Source: an uncultured Lachnospiraceae bacterium (lineage in GTDB: Bacteria; Bacillota; Clostridia; Lachnospirales; Lachnospiraceae). From it: a DNA stretch of 22,819 bases. The stretch covers positions 1-22,819 of the forward strand of contig CAKRPS010000039.1 in assembly GCA_934385475.1 (NCBI GenBank). Direction: 5' to 3'. Positions 8,109 to 16,023 of this stretch are shown in pieces. Position 1 is the stretch's first letter, and each line of letters opens with the position of its first letter. The notes under the pieces are model-generated. The model did no database searches. It was not told the DNA's origin and saw only the letters and a program-made list of their open reading frames with translations. The translations under genes and the position numbers were made by a program.

Positions 8109-8117
8109 ATTATAACA
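8109..8117 (-). promoter_or_regulatory. Extended -10 promoter ahead of punA
   Basis: On the minus strand the sequence TGTTATAAT gives a perfect TATAAT preceded by the TGn extension. No good -35 hexamer is present at 17 bases, which is usual for extended -10 promoters. Transcription would start near 8102, leaving a ~55-base leader before punA. No terminator is visible between the upstream lipoprotein gene and this site, so some read-through is possible. Confidence 0.6.
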
Positions 8118-8146
8118 TAAATCTACTTTCCTTCCCAGCAGCTTTT

Positions 8147-9364
8147 TCAATACCCCAGTCCTCTGTCAAGAATCGTTCCATCTACCGCATGGATCGTGAG
8201 AAGGCTTTTATGGCAATCACCTCCGTCAGCGGTTGCCCCCTCTATGTATGGTTCCTCTTCCCCCGCATAGTTGATCGTCTCTTTTCCTAAGAAATCCCAA
8301 ACCGGAATAAGGGTTCCCTCCGCAGTATTTCCCTTTTCATGTGTTCTCATATACCCAAATCGGATCTCGTTGATTTCAAATTCAGCATTCGCTTCTATCT
8401 CTCCGAGAAATGCATCATACTTTTCCAGCATCATCCGTTCAAAGATACCCTGGATATCCGAAAAAGGGAGCAGGAACAGACTTTCTCCGGAGGTTCTTTC
8501 CAGTTCACACGGCTCACACCAGTACATTGCCACAAGCCCCTGTTCATCAAAGACAAACGTAAGCCGTTCGTAAGGCCACGCTGCCCATGCACCCTCCACA
8601 GCATTTCCGGCCTCCTCCGTATAAGTAAGCGGGATTCCGTCTACCACTCTGGTAAAGTACACGGCATAACCGGCATAGGCCTGTTCCGTTTCCGTCTTTT
8701 TGCTGCGCATTTGCTGTATCAGGCCATACTCCTTTCCGGCAATTTCAAATTCTGCAAGTCCCATCGCTTTCACATATTCCTGTGCCTGAGCCTCATACTC
8801 TGCATCCGGAATAGTTTCTGTCTGTGCCGTGCTGACCTTTTCCTGCGTGCCTGCCAGAAAAACACTTCCATAGGCCCGCATATCCTCAACAGCCATTTCA
8901 ATCCTGTGTTCCTGATCGTCCATGCGGTTCGTAAGGCTCACCTGATAATGGCTGTCTCCCGCTTCCACATCGCCATACATCCAGTCCTCTGTTTCCCATC
9001 CGGTATCAAACAGCTCTTTTCCATTTCCCGCAAAAAAGGTGTCACAGACTCTGTCGTAATCCTCCCTTGCAAAGAACCGGCTTGTCACCCGATAGCTTTT
9101 GACCCCTTCTGCCTGCGGGATCTCCATCTCTGCATCTGCCCGAACCGTCACCTTATCCCCGGCAAATTCTGCCCGGTAATGCTCCGGTACCTGTAGAAGC
9201 TGCGCAAGGTCTCCCTGTGCCCAATCACTTTTGACTGTCTCTGAAGCAGCCTGTGTCAGTGTCTTTCTGTAAAGATACTCTTCCTGTTTCTCTCCCTTTT
9301 GGCACCCTGTCAATGTCAGCACTGTCACCATACATAACACACTTACTTTGCCTGCTCTACTCAT
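8147..9364 (-). CDS. Secreted lipoprotein of a two-component cassette, function unknown
   Basis: This 405-residue protein begins with a lipoprotein signal peptide: basic MSRAGK, a hydrophobic core, and the lipobox LTGC with C21 as the lipidated cysteine. The mature part is acidic, rich in Tyr, Trp and Glu, and would sit on the outer face of the membrane. It resembles the DUF6034-type lipoproteins seen beside two-component systems in Lachnospiraceae, though I cannot verify that match. No catalytic motif is recognised. Its ATG overlaps the last 8 bases of the sensor kinase gene, so the two are translationally coupled. It may modulate the kinase, or be an output of the system acting at the envelope. 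The gene ends in TGA at 8147-8149. Confidence 0.78.
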   Translation of the reverse strand: MSRAGKVSVLCMVTVLTLTGCQKGEKQEEYLYRKTLTQAASETVKSDWAQGDLAQLLQVPEHYRAEFAGDKVTVRADAEMEIPQAEGVKSYRVTSRFFAREDYDRVCDTFFAGNGKELFDTGWETEDWMYGDVEAGDSHYQVSLTNRMDDQEHRIEMAVEDMRAYGSVFLAGTQEKVSTAQTETIPDAEYEAQAQEYVKAMGLAEFEIAGKEYGLIQQMRSKKTETEQAYAGYAVYFTRVVDGIPLTYTEEAGNAVEGAWAAWPYERLTFVFDEQGLVAMYWCEPCELERTSGESLFLLPFSDIQGIFERMMLEKYDAFLGEIEANAEFEINEIRFGYMRTHEKGNTAEGTLIPVWDFLGKETINYAGEEEPYIEGATADGGDCHKSLLTIHAVDGTILDRGLGY

Positions 9365-10763
9365 CCGTTTCCTCCTCCTGTTCTCTGTTCCATGTAACCG
9401 TTACTCTGGTTCCTTCTCCCACACGGCTTTCTATCCGAAGCTCAGCTCCGTGGAGCCTTGCGATCCGGTCACAGAGTGCAAGACCTATTCCGTTCCCGCC
9501 GGCCTTGCGGCTCCTTGCCTTGTCCACTCTGTAAAAGGCATCTTTTACCCGTTCTATCTCCTCAGCAGGAATTCCATATCCCTGATCCGTAACCGTAACC
9601 ATTCCGTCCTTTGCCTGCATCCAGATTGTTTTCCCTGCCTCACTCGCCTTGATCGCATTGTCCACCAGATTGATCAGCAGACTTTCAAACAGATCCGCAT
9701 CCAGCTTTTGTGTCTCCATCTCGCAGCAGCATTCCAGCACTATTCCCTTCTGTGCAAGCTTCGCTGTTTCCATGCTCTGCACACGTGCAAACAGCTCCTC
9801 CATATCGGTATCTGTCATGCAGATACTTTCATTGTCATACACCTCCAACAGACTCATAAGCTTCTCAGAAAGTCTCTCAAGTCTTGTACTCTCCTCATAG
9901 ATATGCCGTAGTGCCCTGTCCTGCTGTTCTTTCTCCAGCCTTACATGCAAAAGTGTATCCGCATAACCGATGATCGAGGTCATAGGAGTTTTCATTTCAT
10001 GTGCCATACTTCCAAGTAAAAGCTTTCTTCTTTCTGACACATCTGTCAGTTCCTTCATCTGCTCCTCAATCTGCCTTGCCATGCGTTCAAAAGCCCCTGC
10101 TAATGCCGCCACCTCATCCTTTCCCTTAACGGCAATAGATTTCGGCATTTTCCCTTCTCCAATCTGCCCTGCCGCCTCTTCCAATCCTCCTAAAGGCCTC
10201 AGCATTTTTCTTGCTATCAGGGAAACTGACAGCATGACAACGAGTATACAGCTTCCTGTTACACCAATCTGAAACATTGCCTGTCTTTTATTTTCCCGAT
10301 ACAGCTTGCTGATATTCCTGACAAGCACAAGGCTGTAGTTTCCCTTTTCCTGCGCCGGAAGCTTCTGTCCGGAAATAAGGTAGTGTTCTCCCTCTATTTC
10401 CTGTATCCGGCTTTGGGCCATCTCTCCATTCCACTCCTCTGCCTTTGACAAATTCAGGCTAAAGGAAGTCCTGTTGCACACTTCCTCACCGTCCAGCAGC
10501 AAAATATAGGCAGAAACATCAAATTTCCCGAGCAGGAAATTCAGATAAGAACGCTGCGCCGCTGGACTGGACTGCTCCGGAAATGTTCTGTCTATCTCTC
10601 TTCCCACCGCATAAGCAGTCGCCGAGAGCTGTTCTTCACAGCTCTCTATCAGCTTCTCCCTGCCGGCATAAAAAGACTGTACGATCATCGTTATCCCCGC
10701 TGTCGCCGTCCCTGCCAGCACGGCTATGGTCGTTATCAGCACCAGTTTTTTCCATAGCTTCAT
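9357..10763 (-). CDS. Sensor histidine kinase
   Basis: This is a membrane sensor of 468 residues. The order is TM1 at about 8-30, an extracytoplasmic sensing region to about 160, TM2 at about 164-185, HAMP (LRPLGGLEEAAGQIG) to about 238, and HisKA with phospho-acceptor H255 in GSMAHEMKTPMTS. HATPase_c follows, with the N box N365-N369 (INLVDNAIKAS), G1 DQGYGIP from D393, and G2 GNGIGLAL from 423. It overlaps the response regulator gene by four bases (ATGA) and the lipoprotein gene by eight, a tightly coupled three-gene set. The stimulus is not evident; the sensing region does not match a fold I recognise. Confidence 0.93.
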   Translation of the reverse strand: MKLWKKLVLITTIAVLAGTATAGITMIVQSFYAGREKLIESCEEQLSATAYAVGREIDRTFPEQSSPAAQRSYLNFLLGKFDVSAYILLLDGEEVCNRTSFSLNLSKAEEWNGEMAQSRIQEIEGEHYLISGQKLPAQEKGNYSLVLVRNISKLYRENKRQAMFQIGVTGSCILVVMLSVSLIARKMLRPLGGLEEAAGQIGEGKMPKSIAVKGKDEVAALAGAFERMARQIEEQMKELTDVSERRKLLLGSMAHEMKTPMTSIIGYADTLLHVRLEKEQQDRALRHIYEESTRLERLSEKLMSLLEVYDNESICMTDTDMEELFARVQSMETAKLAQKGIVLECCCEMETQKLDADLFESLLINLVDNAIKASEAGKTIWMQAKDGMVTVTDQGYGIPAEEIERVKDAFYRVDKARSRKAGGNGIGLALCDRIARLHGAELRIESRVGEGTRVTVTWNREQEEETDE

Positions 10764-11452
10764 CTTCCCTGATCCTCCAGCCGGTATCCCATCTTGGGAA
10801 TGGTCCGTATCACCTCATGAAATGCAAGTTTCTTCCGGAGCTGACCGATATGAACGTCGATCGTCCTTGTCTCTCCCAGATAATCTGTCTCCCAGATCAG
10901 ACGGATCAGTTCCTCTCTGGACATGGCTACATTCCGCTTTTGTGCTAGTACGACAAGCAGTTCATATTCCATCGGTTTCAGGGAAACCGGCTTGCCCTTT
11001 TTATAAACGCAGTGTCTCTCTCTATCGATCACAACATCTTTTATGTACAGTCTGCTCTGTCCACGCCCGGTCCGCTCCAGTACCTTTTCTATCCTTGCAA
11101 GCAGCTCCAGTATTTCAAAGGGCTTCACAATATAATCCTCTGCCCCGCTCCGAAGTCCAAACACCTTGGAGTCGACATCCGCCTTGGCCGTCAGATAGAT
11201 CACCGGGATCTGCGCCCTTTGAAAGTCCTCCATCAGGGCAAATCCATCCTTTCCCGGAAGCATGACATCCACAAGTGCAAGCGCAATATCCTCTGTCTGG
11301 AAGCTCTCCTTCTCTGATCCAGCAATCAGATTTTGTGCCTGTATTCCATCCGAAACCGGTATAGGCCGATACCCTGTCGCCTCCAGATTCATGCAGATCA
11401 GCTCCAAAATAGCCTGCTCATCTTCCACCACCATGATTTTTGTCTCCGGCAT
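10760..11452 (-). CDS. OmpR/PhoB-family response regulator
   Basis: This 230-residue regulator pairs a receiver domain with a winged-helix DNA-binding domain. Receiver residues are E10/D11, phospho-acceptor D62 (LVDVMLPGKDG), T88 (YLTAKAD) and K110 (IVKPFE). The C-terminal half carries the winged helix (SLKPMEYELLVVLAQ, then TRTIDVHIGQLRKKL and a wing ending in GYRLED). I start it at the ATG at 11450-11452, which has GGGGGAG six bases upstream. A longer frame reaching 11509 runs into a terminator and is unlikely. It is the first gene of the regulator-kinase-lipoprotein set. A convincing promoter was not found in the ~50 bases between the spoIVA terminator and this start. Confidence 0.93.
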   Translation of the reverse strand: MPETKIMVVEDEQAILELICMNLEATGYRPIPVSDGIQAQNLIAGSEKESFQTEDIALALVDVMLPGKDGFALMEDFQRAQIPVIYLTAKADVDSKVFGLRSGAEDYIVKPFEILELLARIEKVLERTGRGQSRLYIKDVVIDRERHCVYKKGKPVSLKPMEYELLVVLAQKRNVAMSREELIRLIWETDYLGETRTIDVHIGQLRKKLAFHEVIRTIPKMGYRLEDQGR

Positions 11453-11500
11453 GTTCTTCTCCCCCTCTGTTTTTCTTATCGTATCATAGACTTGCACTAA

Positions 11501-11531
11501 AAAAAGCAACGAATTGTAAACGTTGCTTTTT
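11501..11531 (-). terminator. Intrinsic terminator after spoIVA
   Basis: An 11-bp stem (AAAAAGCAACG / CGTTGCTTTTT) with a 9-base loop begins 10 bases past the spoIVA stop. On the minus strand it ends in a run of seven T. This is a good rho-independent terminator separating spoIVA from the two-component cassette. Confidence 0.82.
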
Positions 11532-11540
11532 CAGAATTTG

Positions 11541-13028
11541 TCAGATTATGATGCAAACCATTCCGCCGTTTAAATCGTTGACGATTTTTTGCATGGTTTC
11601 CTGCAATTTGATCTGACTTTCTTCATTGATCATTGATATTTTGCCGGTAATTCCGTCATTTACAAGCTGTTCCACCGTTTTCCCGAAAATGTTGGTCTCC
11701 CAGATTCCTTCTTCGTCTGTCCCTGTATCGGTAATATATCGTATCAGGTCTCTCGCCTGCTCCTCCGTTCCGACAATTGGCGAAATTTCTGTCTCAATCG
11801 AAGCCTTTATCATATGGATGCTGGGACTCTCCGCCTTGATCTTAACCCCGAATTTATTGCCCTGCCTGATCAGCTCCGGTTTTTCCAGAACAATCTCTTC
11901 CCGATCCGGCATAACAACCCCATATCCTTTATACCGTACCGCCTCCATGGCATGCAGCACCTTGGTATATTCCTTTTTCATCTTAGCCATCTCGCGCAGA
12001 GTTGCAAGAAGCTGATATTCGCTCTCAATATCTTCGCCGACAAGGTCACTGAGCATCTCATAATAATACCTGTCATCTACATCCAGAACGACCTTCACGC
12101 AGCCATCCGCCATACTGATACCGTCCAGCTTACATTTCCGGATATACTCACTTTCCAGCTTTATCTCCTTTCCGGAAATGTCCCGGATATGGTTCATGCT
12201 GTTCATCAGCTCTTTAATATGGGAAATGATATCCTGTTTCAGCTTATGGTCACAGGGCAGCATTTCTACCCACTTTGGCATATAAAATTCGATCATGGTG
12301 AGCGGAAACTCATAGAGGACATTTTCCATGATATGATGGATATCCTCTCTTTTCAGCTGTTCACAGTTAACCGGCATCACTGTAACCTGGTATTTTTCGC
12401 TGATCTCATCGGCAAGTGTTCTCGTCTCGTCGGCGTAGGGCTTTGCCGAGTTGAGAAGAACGATAAAGGGCTTTCCAAGTTCCTTTAACTCTGTGATCGT
12501 TCTCTCTTCCGCTTCCAGAAAGCTTTCTCTCGGAAGCTCCCCAAAACTTCCGTCACAGGTCACTACAATTCCGATCGTCGAATGATCCCTGATGACCTTT
12601 CGGGTTCCAATCTCGGCCGCCTTTGTAAACGGAATCTCTTCCGCAGACCACGGCGTTTTCACCATTCTCTCTTCCTGATCTTCCAGATGACCGGTCGCCC
12701 CATCAACCATATACCCCACACAGTCGATCAGCCGCACATTTACATCAATGTCACTTCCCAGCTTCAGATGGGCTGCTTCTTTTGGGATGAACTTTGGCTC
12801 TGTCGTTGTAATCGTCTTTCCTCCCGCGCTCTGCGGCATCTCATCCTGTGCACGTACTTTCTCGTTTTCATCCTCCATAAAAGGAAGTACCAGCAGATTT
12901 AGAAATCGCTTGATAAAGGTAGATTTGCCGGTTCGCACCGGCCCTACAACACCAAGATAGATCTCCCCACCGGTTCGGATCTGTATATCTTTATACAAGT
13001 CATATGTACTGTTCTGCAAAAAATCCAT
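11541..13028 (-). CDS. spoIVA: Stage IV sporulation protein A, spore coat ATPase
   Basis: SpoIVA is made in the mother cell during sporulation. It coats the forespore surface, polymerises using ATP hydrolysis, and forms the basement layer on which the spore coat assembles. The 495 residues match the Bacillus subtilis protein (492) along the whole length. The Walker A motif GPVRTGKST is at 29-37 (K35). GGKTITTTEPKFIP and LIDCVGYMVDGA follow, and the protein ends in the hydrophobic VCIII typical of the family. The start ATG at 13026-13028 has a perfect AGGAGG, but that site is enclosed in a hairpin (described separately). Expression in relatives depends on sigma-E, and only a weak candidate for such a promoter is seen. 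The gene is strong evidence that the organism forms endospores. Confidence 0.97.
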   Translation of the reverse strand: MDFLQNSTYDLYKDIQIRTGGEIYLGVVGPVRTGKSTFIKRFLNLLVLPFMEDENEKVRAQDEMPQSAGGKTITTTEPKFIPKEAAHLKLGSDIDVNVRLIDCVGYMVDGATGHLEDQEERMVKTPWSAEEIPFTKAAEIGTRKVIRDHSTIGIVVTCDGSFGELPRESFLEAEERTITELKELGKPFIVLLNSAKPYADETRTLADEISEKYQVTVMPVNCEQLKREDIHHIMENVLYEFPLTMIEFYMPKWVEMLPCDHKLKQDIISHIKELMNSMNHIRDISGKEIKLESEYIRKCKLDGISMADGCVKVVLDVDDRYYYEMLSDLVGEDIESEYQLLATLREMAKMKKEYTKVLHAMEAVRYKGYGVVMPDREEIVLEKPELIRQGNKFGVKIKAESPSIHMIKASIETEISPIVGTEEQARDLIRYITDTGTDEEGIWETNIFGKTVEQLVNDGITGKISMINEESQIKLQETMQKIVNDLNGGMVCIII

Positions 13029-13035
13029 AAAAAAA

Positions 13036-13071
13036 CCTCCTACATATGCTGATACATGTATATGCAGGAGG
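13036..13071 (-). terminator. Hairpin with U run that contains the spoIVA ribosome binding site
   Basis: On the minus strand CCTCCTGCATAT pairs with ATATGTAGGAGG across a 12-base loop, giving a 12-bp stem with one G-U pair, followed at once by six T and then the spoIVA ATG. It starts 8 bases after the lactonase stop codon, so it has the form of that gene's intrinsic terminator. Its 3' arm is the spoIVA AGGAGG, so any read-through transcript would have the ribosome site hidden. Confidence 0.65.
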
Positions 13072-13079
13072 ATGCCTCT

Positions 13080-14141
13080 CTATTCTGACAGCTTATGAAA
13101 AATAATGCAGTTAGGCTGATCTACTTCTATCTCTTTCCCATTCATGACGAGCAGCCCCTTCTGGAGATCAACATTGAAAAATGTCATCGTGTTGGACTCA
13201 TGGTTCAGGGAAACCAGATGTCTATTATCCGGGAAAAGACTTACATCCTTTGGATAATCTCCACTGATAGGAAGACACAACAGCTTTGTCAGCATACCCG
13301 ACTTTTCATCAATGCTGTAAACGACAGCACTGTTGTCTCCTGCATTGGAGCTCACCAGATAACGGAAATCGTCCGAAATATTGAGAGCGCTTGCCGCTGA
13401 TCCGCCCGCATGATAATCATTCAGGGTCGATATTGTCTGGATCTTTTCAAACTCCGGATTTCCACCCACTTCTTCATAAGTATAGACATCAATATAGTTC
13501 TTTAATTCATGTACAATATACAGAAAATGTCCATCCTTCGAGAACTTCATATGCCGTGGTGCCGATTCCTGCTCGCTACGGATCATATCGATCAGCTTCA
13601 GCTTGCCGGAATTGTGATCCAGCCGGTAGACACTGACATGATCCAGTCCAAGATCTGCCGCACAGAGATATTTGTTGTCTCTGGTCATCTTGACACAGTT
13701 TACATGCGGGCGGAAATTGCGCTCTGCAATACTTCCAAGTCCCTTATGGTAAATTTCATCGGTGATCTCTCCGACACCGCCATCCTCACGCAGTCTGAGA
13801 ACGGTAATCTTTCCATCATGATAGCCGCCTACAAACAGGAACTTTCCTTCATAATCGGTAGAAACATAACAGCCTCTCATACCGTTGATGCTTCCCTCAT
13901 TGATTACTTCCAGATTTCCCGTCGGCAGAATCCGATACGCCTCCACACCGAAATCGGTGATCGAATACAGATACTTTCCGTCATGCGAGATTGAAATATA
14001 CGAGGAGTTCGTAATCTCTACCTGGTTCTTCTCTGTCATTCTTCCGTTTTTCAAATCTACATCATAAATACGAATACCGTAATTATCCTTCTGTCCAACC
14101 GTGTAGGTGGAAACATATGCCACATATTTTCCCTGACTCAT
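13080..14141 (-). CDS. Lactonase-family seven-bladed beta-propeller protein
   Basis: This 353-residue protein resembles the YbhE-type 6-phosphogluconolactonase family, which hydrolyses 6-phosphogluconolactone in the oxidative pentose phosphate route. It has no signal peptide, so is likely cytosolic. The repeating blade pattern is visible (SISHDGKYLYSI, STDYEGKFLFVGGY, KMTRDNKYLCAADLG, KFSKDGHFLYIVHE, NISDDFRYLVSSNAG, SLFPDNRHLVSLNHE). Family motifs RPHVNCVKMT, APRHMKFS and the terminal DQPNCIIF block are present. Many family members have no tested activity, so the substrate is uncertain. The start ATG at 14139-14141 is preceded by AAAGG about 11 bases upstream. It is transcribed divergently from the polyamine operon from its own promoter and ends just before the spoIVA hairpin. 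Confidence 0.87.
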   Translation of the reverse strand: MSQGKYVAYVSTYTVGQKDNYGIRIYDVDLKNGRMTEKNQVEITNSSYISISHDGKYLYSITDFGVEAYRILPTGNLEVINEGSINGMRGCYVSTDYEGKFLFVGGYHDGKITVLRLREDGGVGEITDEIYHKGLGSIAERNFRPHVNCVKMTRDNKYLCAADLGLDHVSVYRLDHNSGKLKLIDMIRSEQESAPRHMKFSKDGHFLYIVHELKNYIDVYTYEEVGGNPEFEKIQTISTLNDYHAGGSAASALNISDDFRYLVSSNAGDNSAVVYSIDEKSGMLTKLLCLPISGDYPKDVSLFPDNRHLVSLNHESNTMTFFNVDLQKGLLVMNGKEIEVDQPNCIIFHKLSE

Positions 14142-14201
14142 ACCTGACCATACCTTTCTCCGTATTAGTTATCTCCCTTAGGAGCATTGTTTTCCGCGTT
14201 T

Positions 14202-14230
14202 ATTTTATCATACTTTCCATGGGTTGTTAA
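14202..14230 (-). promoter_or_regulatory. SigA-type promoter of the lactonase gene
   Basis: On the minus strand: -35 TTAACA (14225-14230), a 17-base spacer, -10 TAAAAT (14202-14207). Each hexamer is five of six to consensus. Transcription would start near 14195, about 54 bases before the start codon. Confidence 0.6.
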
Positions 14231-14244
14231 TCTTTTATGGACTG

Positions 14245-14263
14245 TTTTGAAAAATATTCAAAA
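14245..14263. promoter_or_regulatory. Dyad between the divergent promoters
   Basis: TTTTGAA / TTCAAAA, a perfect 7-bp inverted repeat with a 5-base centre, sits between the lactonase -35 and the -35 of the plus-strand promoter. It could be an operator for either direction. It is AT-rich, so chance occurrence is possible. Confidence 0.35.
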
Positions 14264-14269
14264 TATCCA

Positions 14270-14297
14270 TTGACAGGCAACTTGTTTTTTGTATAAT
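14270..14297 (+). promoter_or_regulatory. SigA-type promoter of the regulator-potABCD operon
   Basis: Perfect -35 TTGACA (14270-14275), a 16-base spacer with a T-rich end, and perfect -10 TATAAT (14292-14297). Transcription would start near 14304, about 53 bases before the regulator gene. It is the best consensus match in the window. Confidence 0.85.
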
Positions 14298-14311
14298 GAG
14301 ATACAGTGTTT

Positions 14312-14338
14312 GTTTAGTTTTAGTAAACTTTTAGTTTA
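14312..14338 (+). promoter_or_regulatory. Three alternating half-sites, candidate operator
   Basis: GTTTA (14312-14316), TAAAC (14324-14328) and GTTTA (14334-14338) alternate in orientation, giving two overlapping inverted repeats just downstream of the transcription start. This is a likely place for autorepression by the XRE-cupin protein encoded next, but binding is inferred. Confidence 0.4.
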
Positions 14339-14356
14339 TTATTAGAAAGGTACAGC

Positions 14357-14917
14357 ATGGACGCTAATTCAAATAAAATGGATATAGGCAATAAAATCAA
14401 GGAACTTCGGAACAAAAAAGGACTTACCCAGGAGGAACTGGCTGACCGCTGTGAATTATCAAAAGGATTTATCAGTCAGCTTGAAAATGATCTCACCTCC
14501 CCTTCGATCGCCACACTCATTGATATCCTGCAATGTCTTGGCACGGATCTGAAACACTTTTTCAATGACGCCGGTGACGAGCAGATCGTTTTTGGTCGCG
14601 AGGATTACTTTGAAAAGATCGATCAGGAGCTCCACAACAAAATAGAATGGATTATTCCCAACGCGCAAAAAAACATGATGGAACCGATTCGCGTGACTCT
14701 TGAGCCGGAAGGTTCCACATATCCCGATCAGCCACATGAAGGCGAAGAATTCGGATATGTTCTTTCCGGCGCAGTTACCGTGATCATCGGAGACCGCAGT
14801 ATCAAGGCCAAAAAGGGCGAATCCTTTTACTACCGGCCTAACTCCGAGCACTATATCAAAGCTTCCGGGAAAAGCGGTGCTGTCTTTCTGTGGATCAGCA
14901 CGCCTCCCAATTTTTAA
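14357..14917 (+). CDS. XRE-family regulator with C-terminal cupin domain
   Basis: This 186-residue transcription factor has a lambda-repressor-like helix-turn-helix at about 11-65 (IKELRNKKGLTQEELADRC, then SKGFISQLEND). A small-ligand cupin domain follows at about 105-183 (PHEGEEFGYVLSG with H127 and E130/E131, then RPNSEH with H165). This architecture is shared with PuuR and related regulators, which often control polyamine or amine genes. Being the first gene of an operon that continues into potABCD, it is a good candidate for the polyamine-responsive regulator of that operon and of itself. The ATG at 14357 has AGAAAGG six bases upstream. A near-consensus promoter and a cluster of half-sites precede it. 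Confidence 0.92.
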   Translation: MDANSNKMDIGNKIKELRNKKGLTQEELADRCELSKGFISQLENDLTSPSIATLIDILQCLGTDLKHFFNDAGDEQIVFGREDYFEKIDQELHNKIEWIIPNAQKNMMEPIRVTLEPEGSTYPDQPHEGEEFGYVLSGAVTVIIGDRSIKAKKGESFYYRPNSEHYIKASGKSGAVFLWISTPPNF

Positions 14918-14949
14918 ACAACAGACTTTTACACAGGAGGTACCCATAA

Positions 14950-16023
14950 ATGTCCAAAGAACTGATCCACCTTAATCATATTTCCAAATCCTTTGACGGA
15001 CAGATGGTTCTGGATGAACTTAACCTTACTATACATGAAAATGAATTCGTAACCCTGCTCGGCCCCAGCGGCTGCGGCAAGACCACAACACTCCGCATCC
15101 TTGGCGGCTTTGCAAGCCCTGACAGCGGAACTGTTATTTTTGACGGAAAGGATATTACCAATCTCCCGCCCAACAAAAGACAGCTGAACACTGTTTTTCA
15201 GAAGTATGCTCTCTTTACCCATATGACCATTGCCGAAAATATTGCTTTCGGACTGAAAATAAAGAAAAAATCCAAAAGCTACATAGAGGATAAGATTCAG
15301 TATGCATTAAAGCTTGTCAATCTTGAGGGCTACGAAAACCGTATGCCAAACTCCTTAAGCGGAGGCCAGCAGCAGCGTATCGCTATCGCGCGCGCTATCG
15401 TCAATGAGCCGAAGGTGCTTCTTCTCGATGAGCCTCTGGGTGCCCTTGATCTGAAGCTCCGTCAGGAAATGCAGTATGAGCTGATCCGTATGAAAAACGA
15501 ACTCGGCATCACCTTTGTCTATGTCACCCATGATCAGGAAGAGGCACTGACCATGTCTGACACCATTGTTGTCATGAATCAGGGATATATTCAGCAGATC
15601 GGCTCCCCGGAATCTATCTACAATGAGCCGGAGAACGCTTTTGTAGCTGACTTTATCGGAGACAGCAACATCATCCCCTCCACAATGCTGGATGACAAGC
15701 TGGTAAATATTCTCGGTACCAACTTTGCCTGTGTGGATACCGGGTTTGGTCATAACAAACCGGTCGATGTCGTGATCCGTCCGGAGGACGTTGAGCTTGT
15801 AGAACCTTCCCAGGGTACCATTCAGGGTGTTGTGACACACCTGATCTTTAAAGGCGTCCACTACGAAATGGAGATCATGGCAAACGGTTTTGAATGGCTT
15901 GTACACTCTACCACCCTCTTCCCGGTCGGAAAAGAAGTGGGTATCAAGGTAGATCCCTTTAATATCCAGATTATGAACAAGCCGGAATCTGAAGATGAGG
16001 AGGCGGTTGCAATTGACATCTAA
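14950..16023 (+). CDS. potA: Spermidine/putrescine ABC transporter ATPase PotA
   Basis: This is the cytoplasmic ATPase that powers polyamine import by PotABCD. The 357 residues contain Walker A GPSGCGKT (38-45), the Q loop at Q84, signature LSGGQ (136-140), Walker B LLLDEP (D160, E161) and the switch H194 ([10 protein letters not shown]). A C-terminal TOBE-like regulatory domain runs from about 245 to 345 ([13 protein letters not shown]). The order potA-potB-potC-potD and the substrate-binding protein downstream support polyamines rather than another oligocation. The ATG at 14950 has AGGAGG upstream, and the gene begins 32 bases after the regulator. The last codons overlap the start of potB. 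Confidence 0.95.
   Translation: MSKELIHLNHISKSFDGQMVLDELNLTIHENEFVTLLGPSGCGKTTTLRILGGFASPDSGTVIFDGKDITNLPPNKRQLNTVFQKYALFTHMTIAENIAFGLKIKKKSKSYIEDKIQYALKLVNLEGYENRMPNSLSGGQQQRIAIARAIVNEPKVLLLDEPLGALDLKLRQEMQYELIRMKNELGITFVYVTHDQEEALTMSDTIVVMNQGYIQQIGSPESIYNEPENAFVADFIGDSNIIPSTMLDDKLVNILGTNFACVDTGFGHNKPVDVVIRPEDVELVEPSQGTIQGVVTHLIFKGVHYEMEIMANGFEWLVHSTTLFPVGKEVGIKVDPFNIQIMNKPESEDEEAVAIDI

Noticed and set aside
8339..9196. 285-residue plus-strand reading frame
   Set aside because: It is antisense to the lipoprotein gene, has no ribosome site or recognisable domain, and its composition (many Ser, Cys, His and Phe) is that of a shadow frame.
11453..11500. Promoter for the response regulator
   Set aside because: A TATGAT-like hexamer exists, but no acceptable -35 at 16-18 bases. 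The best alternative, TTGCTT, overlaps the spoIVA terminator and pairs with a poor -10.
11814..12488. 224-residue plus-strand reading frame
   Set aside because: It lies fully antisense within spoIVA, whose identity is certain.
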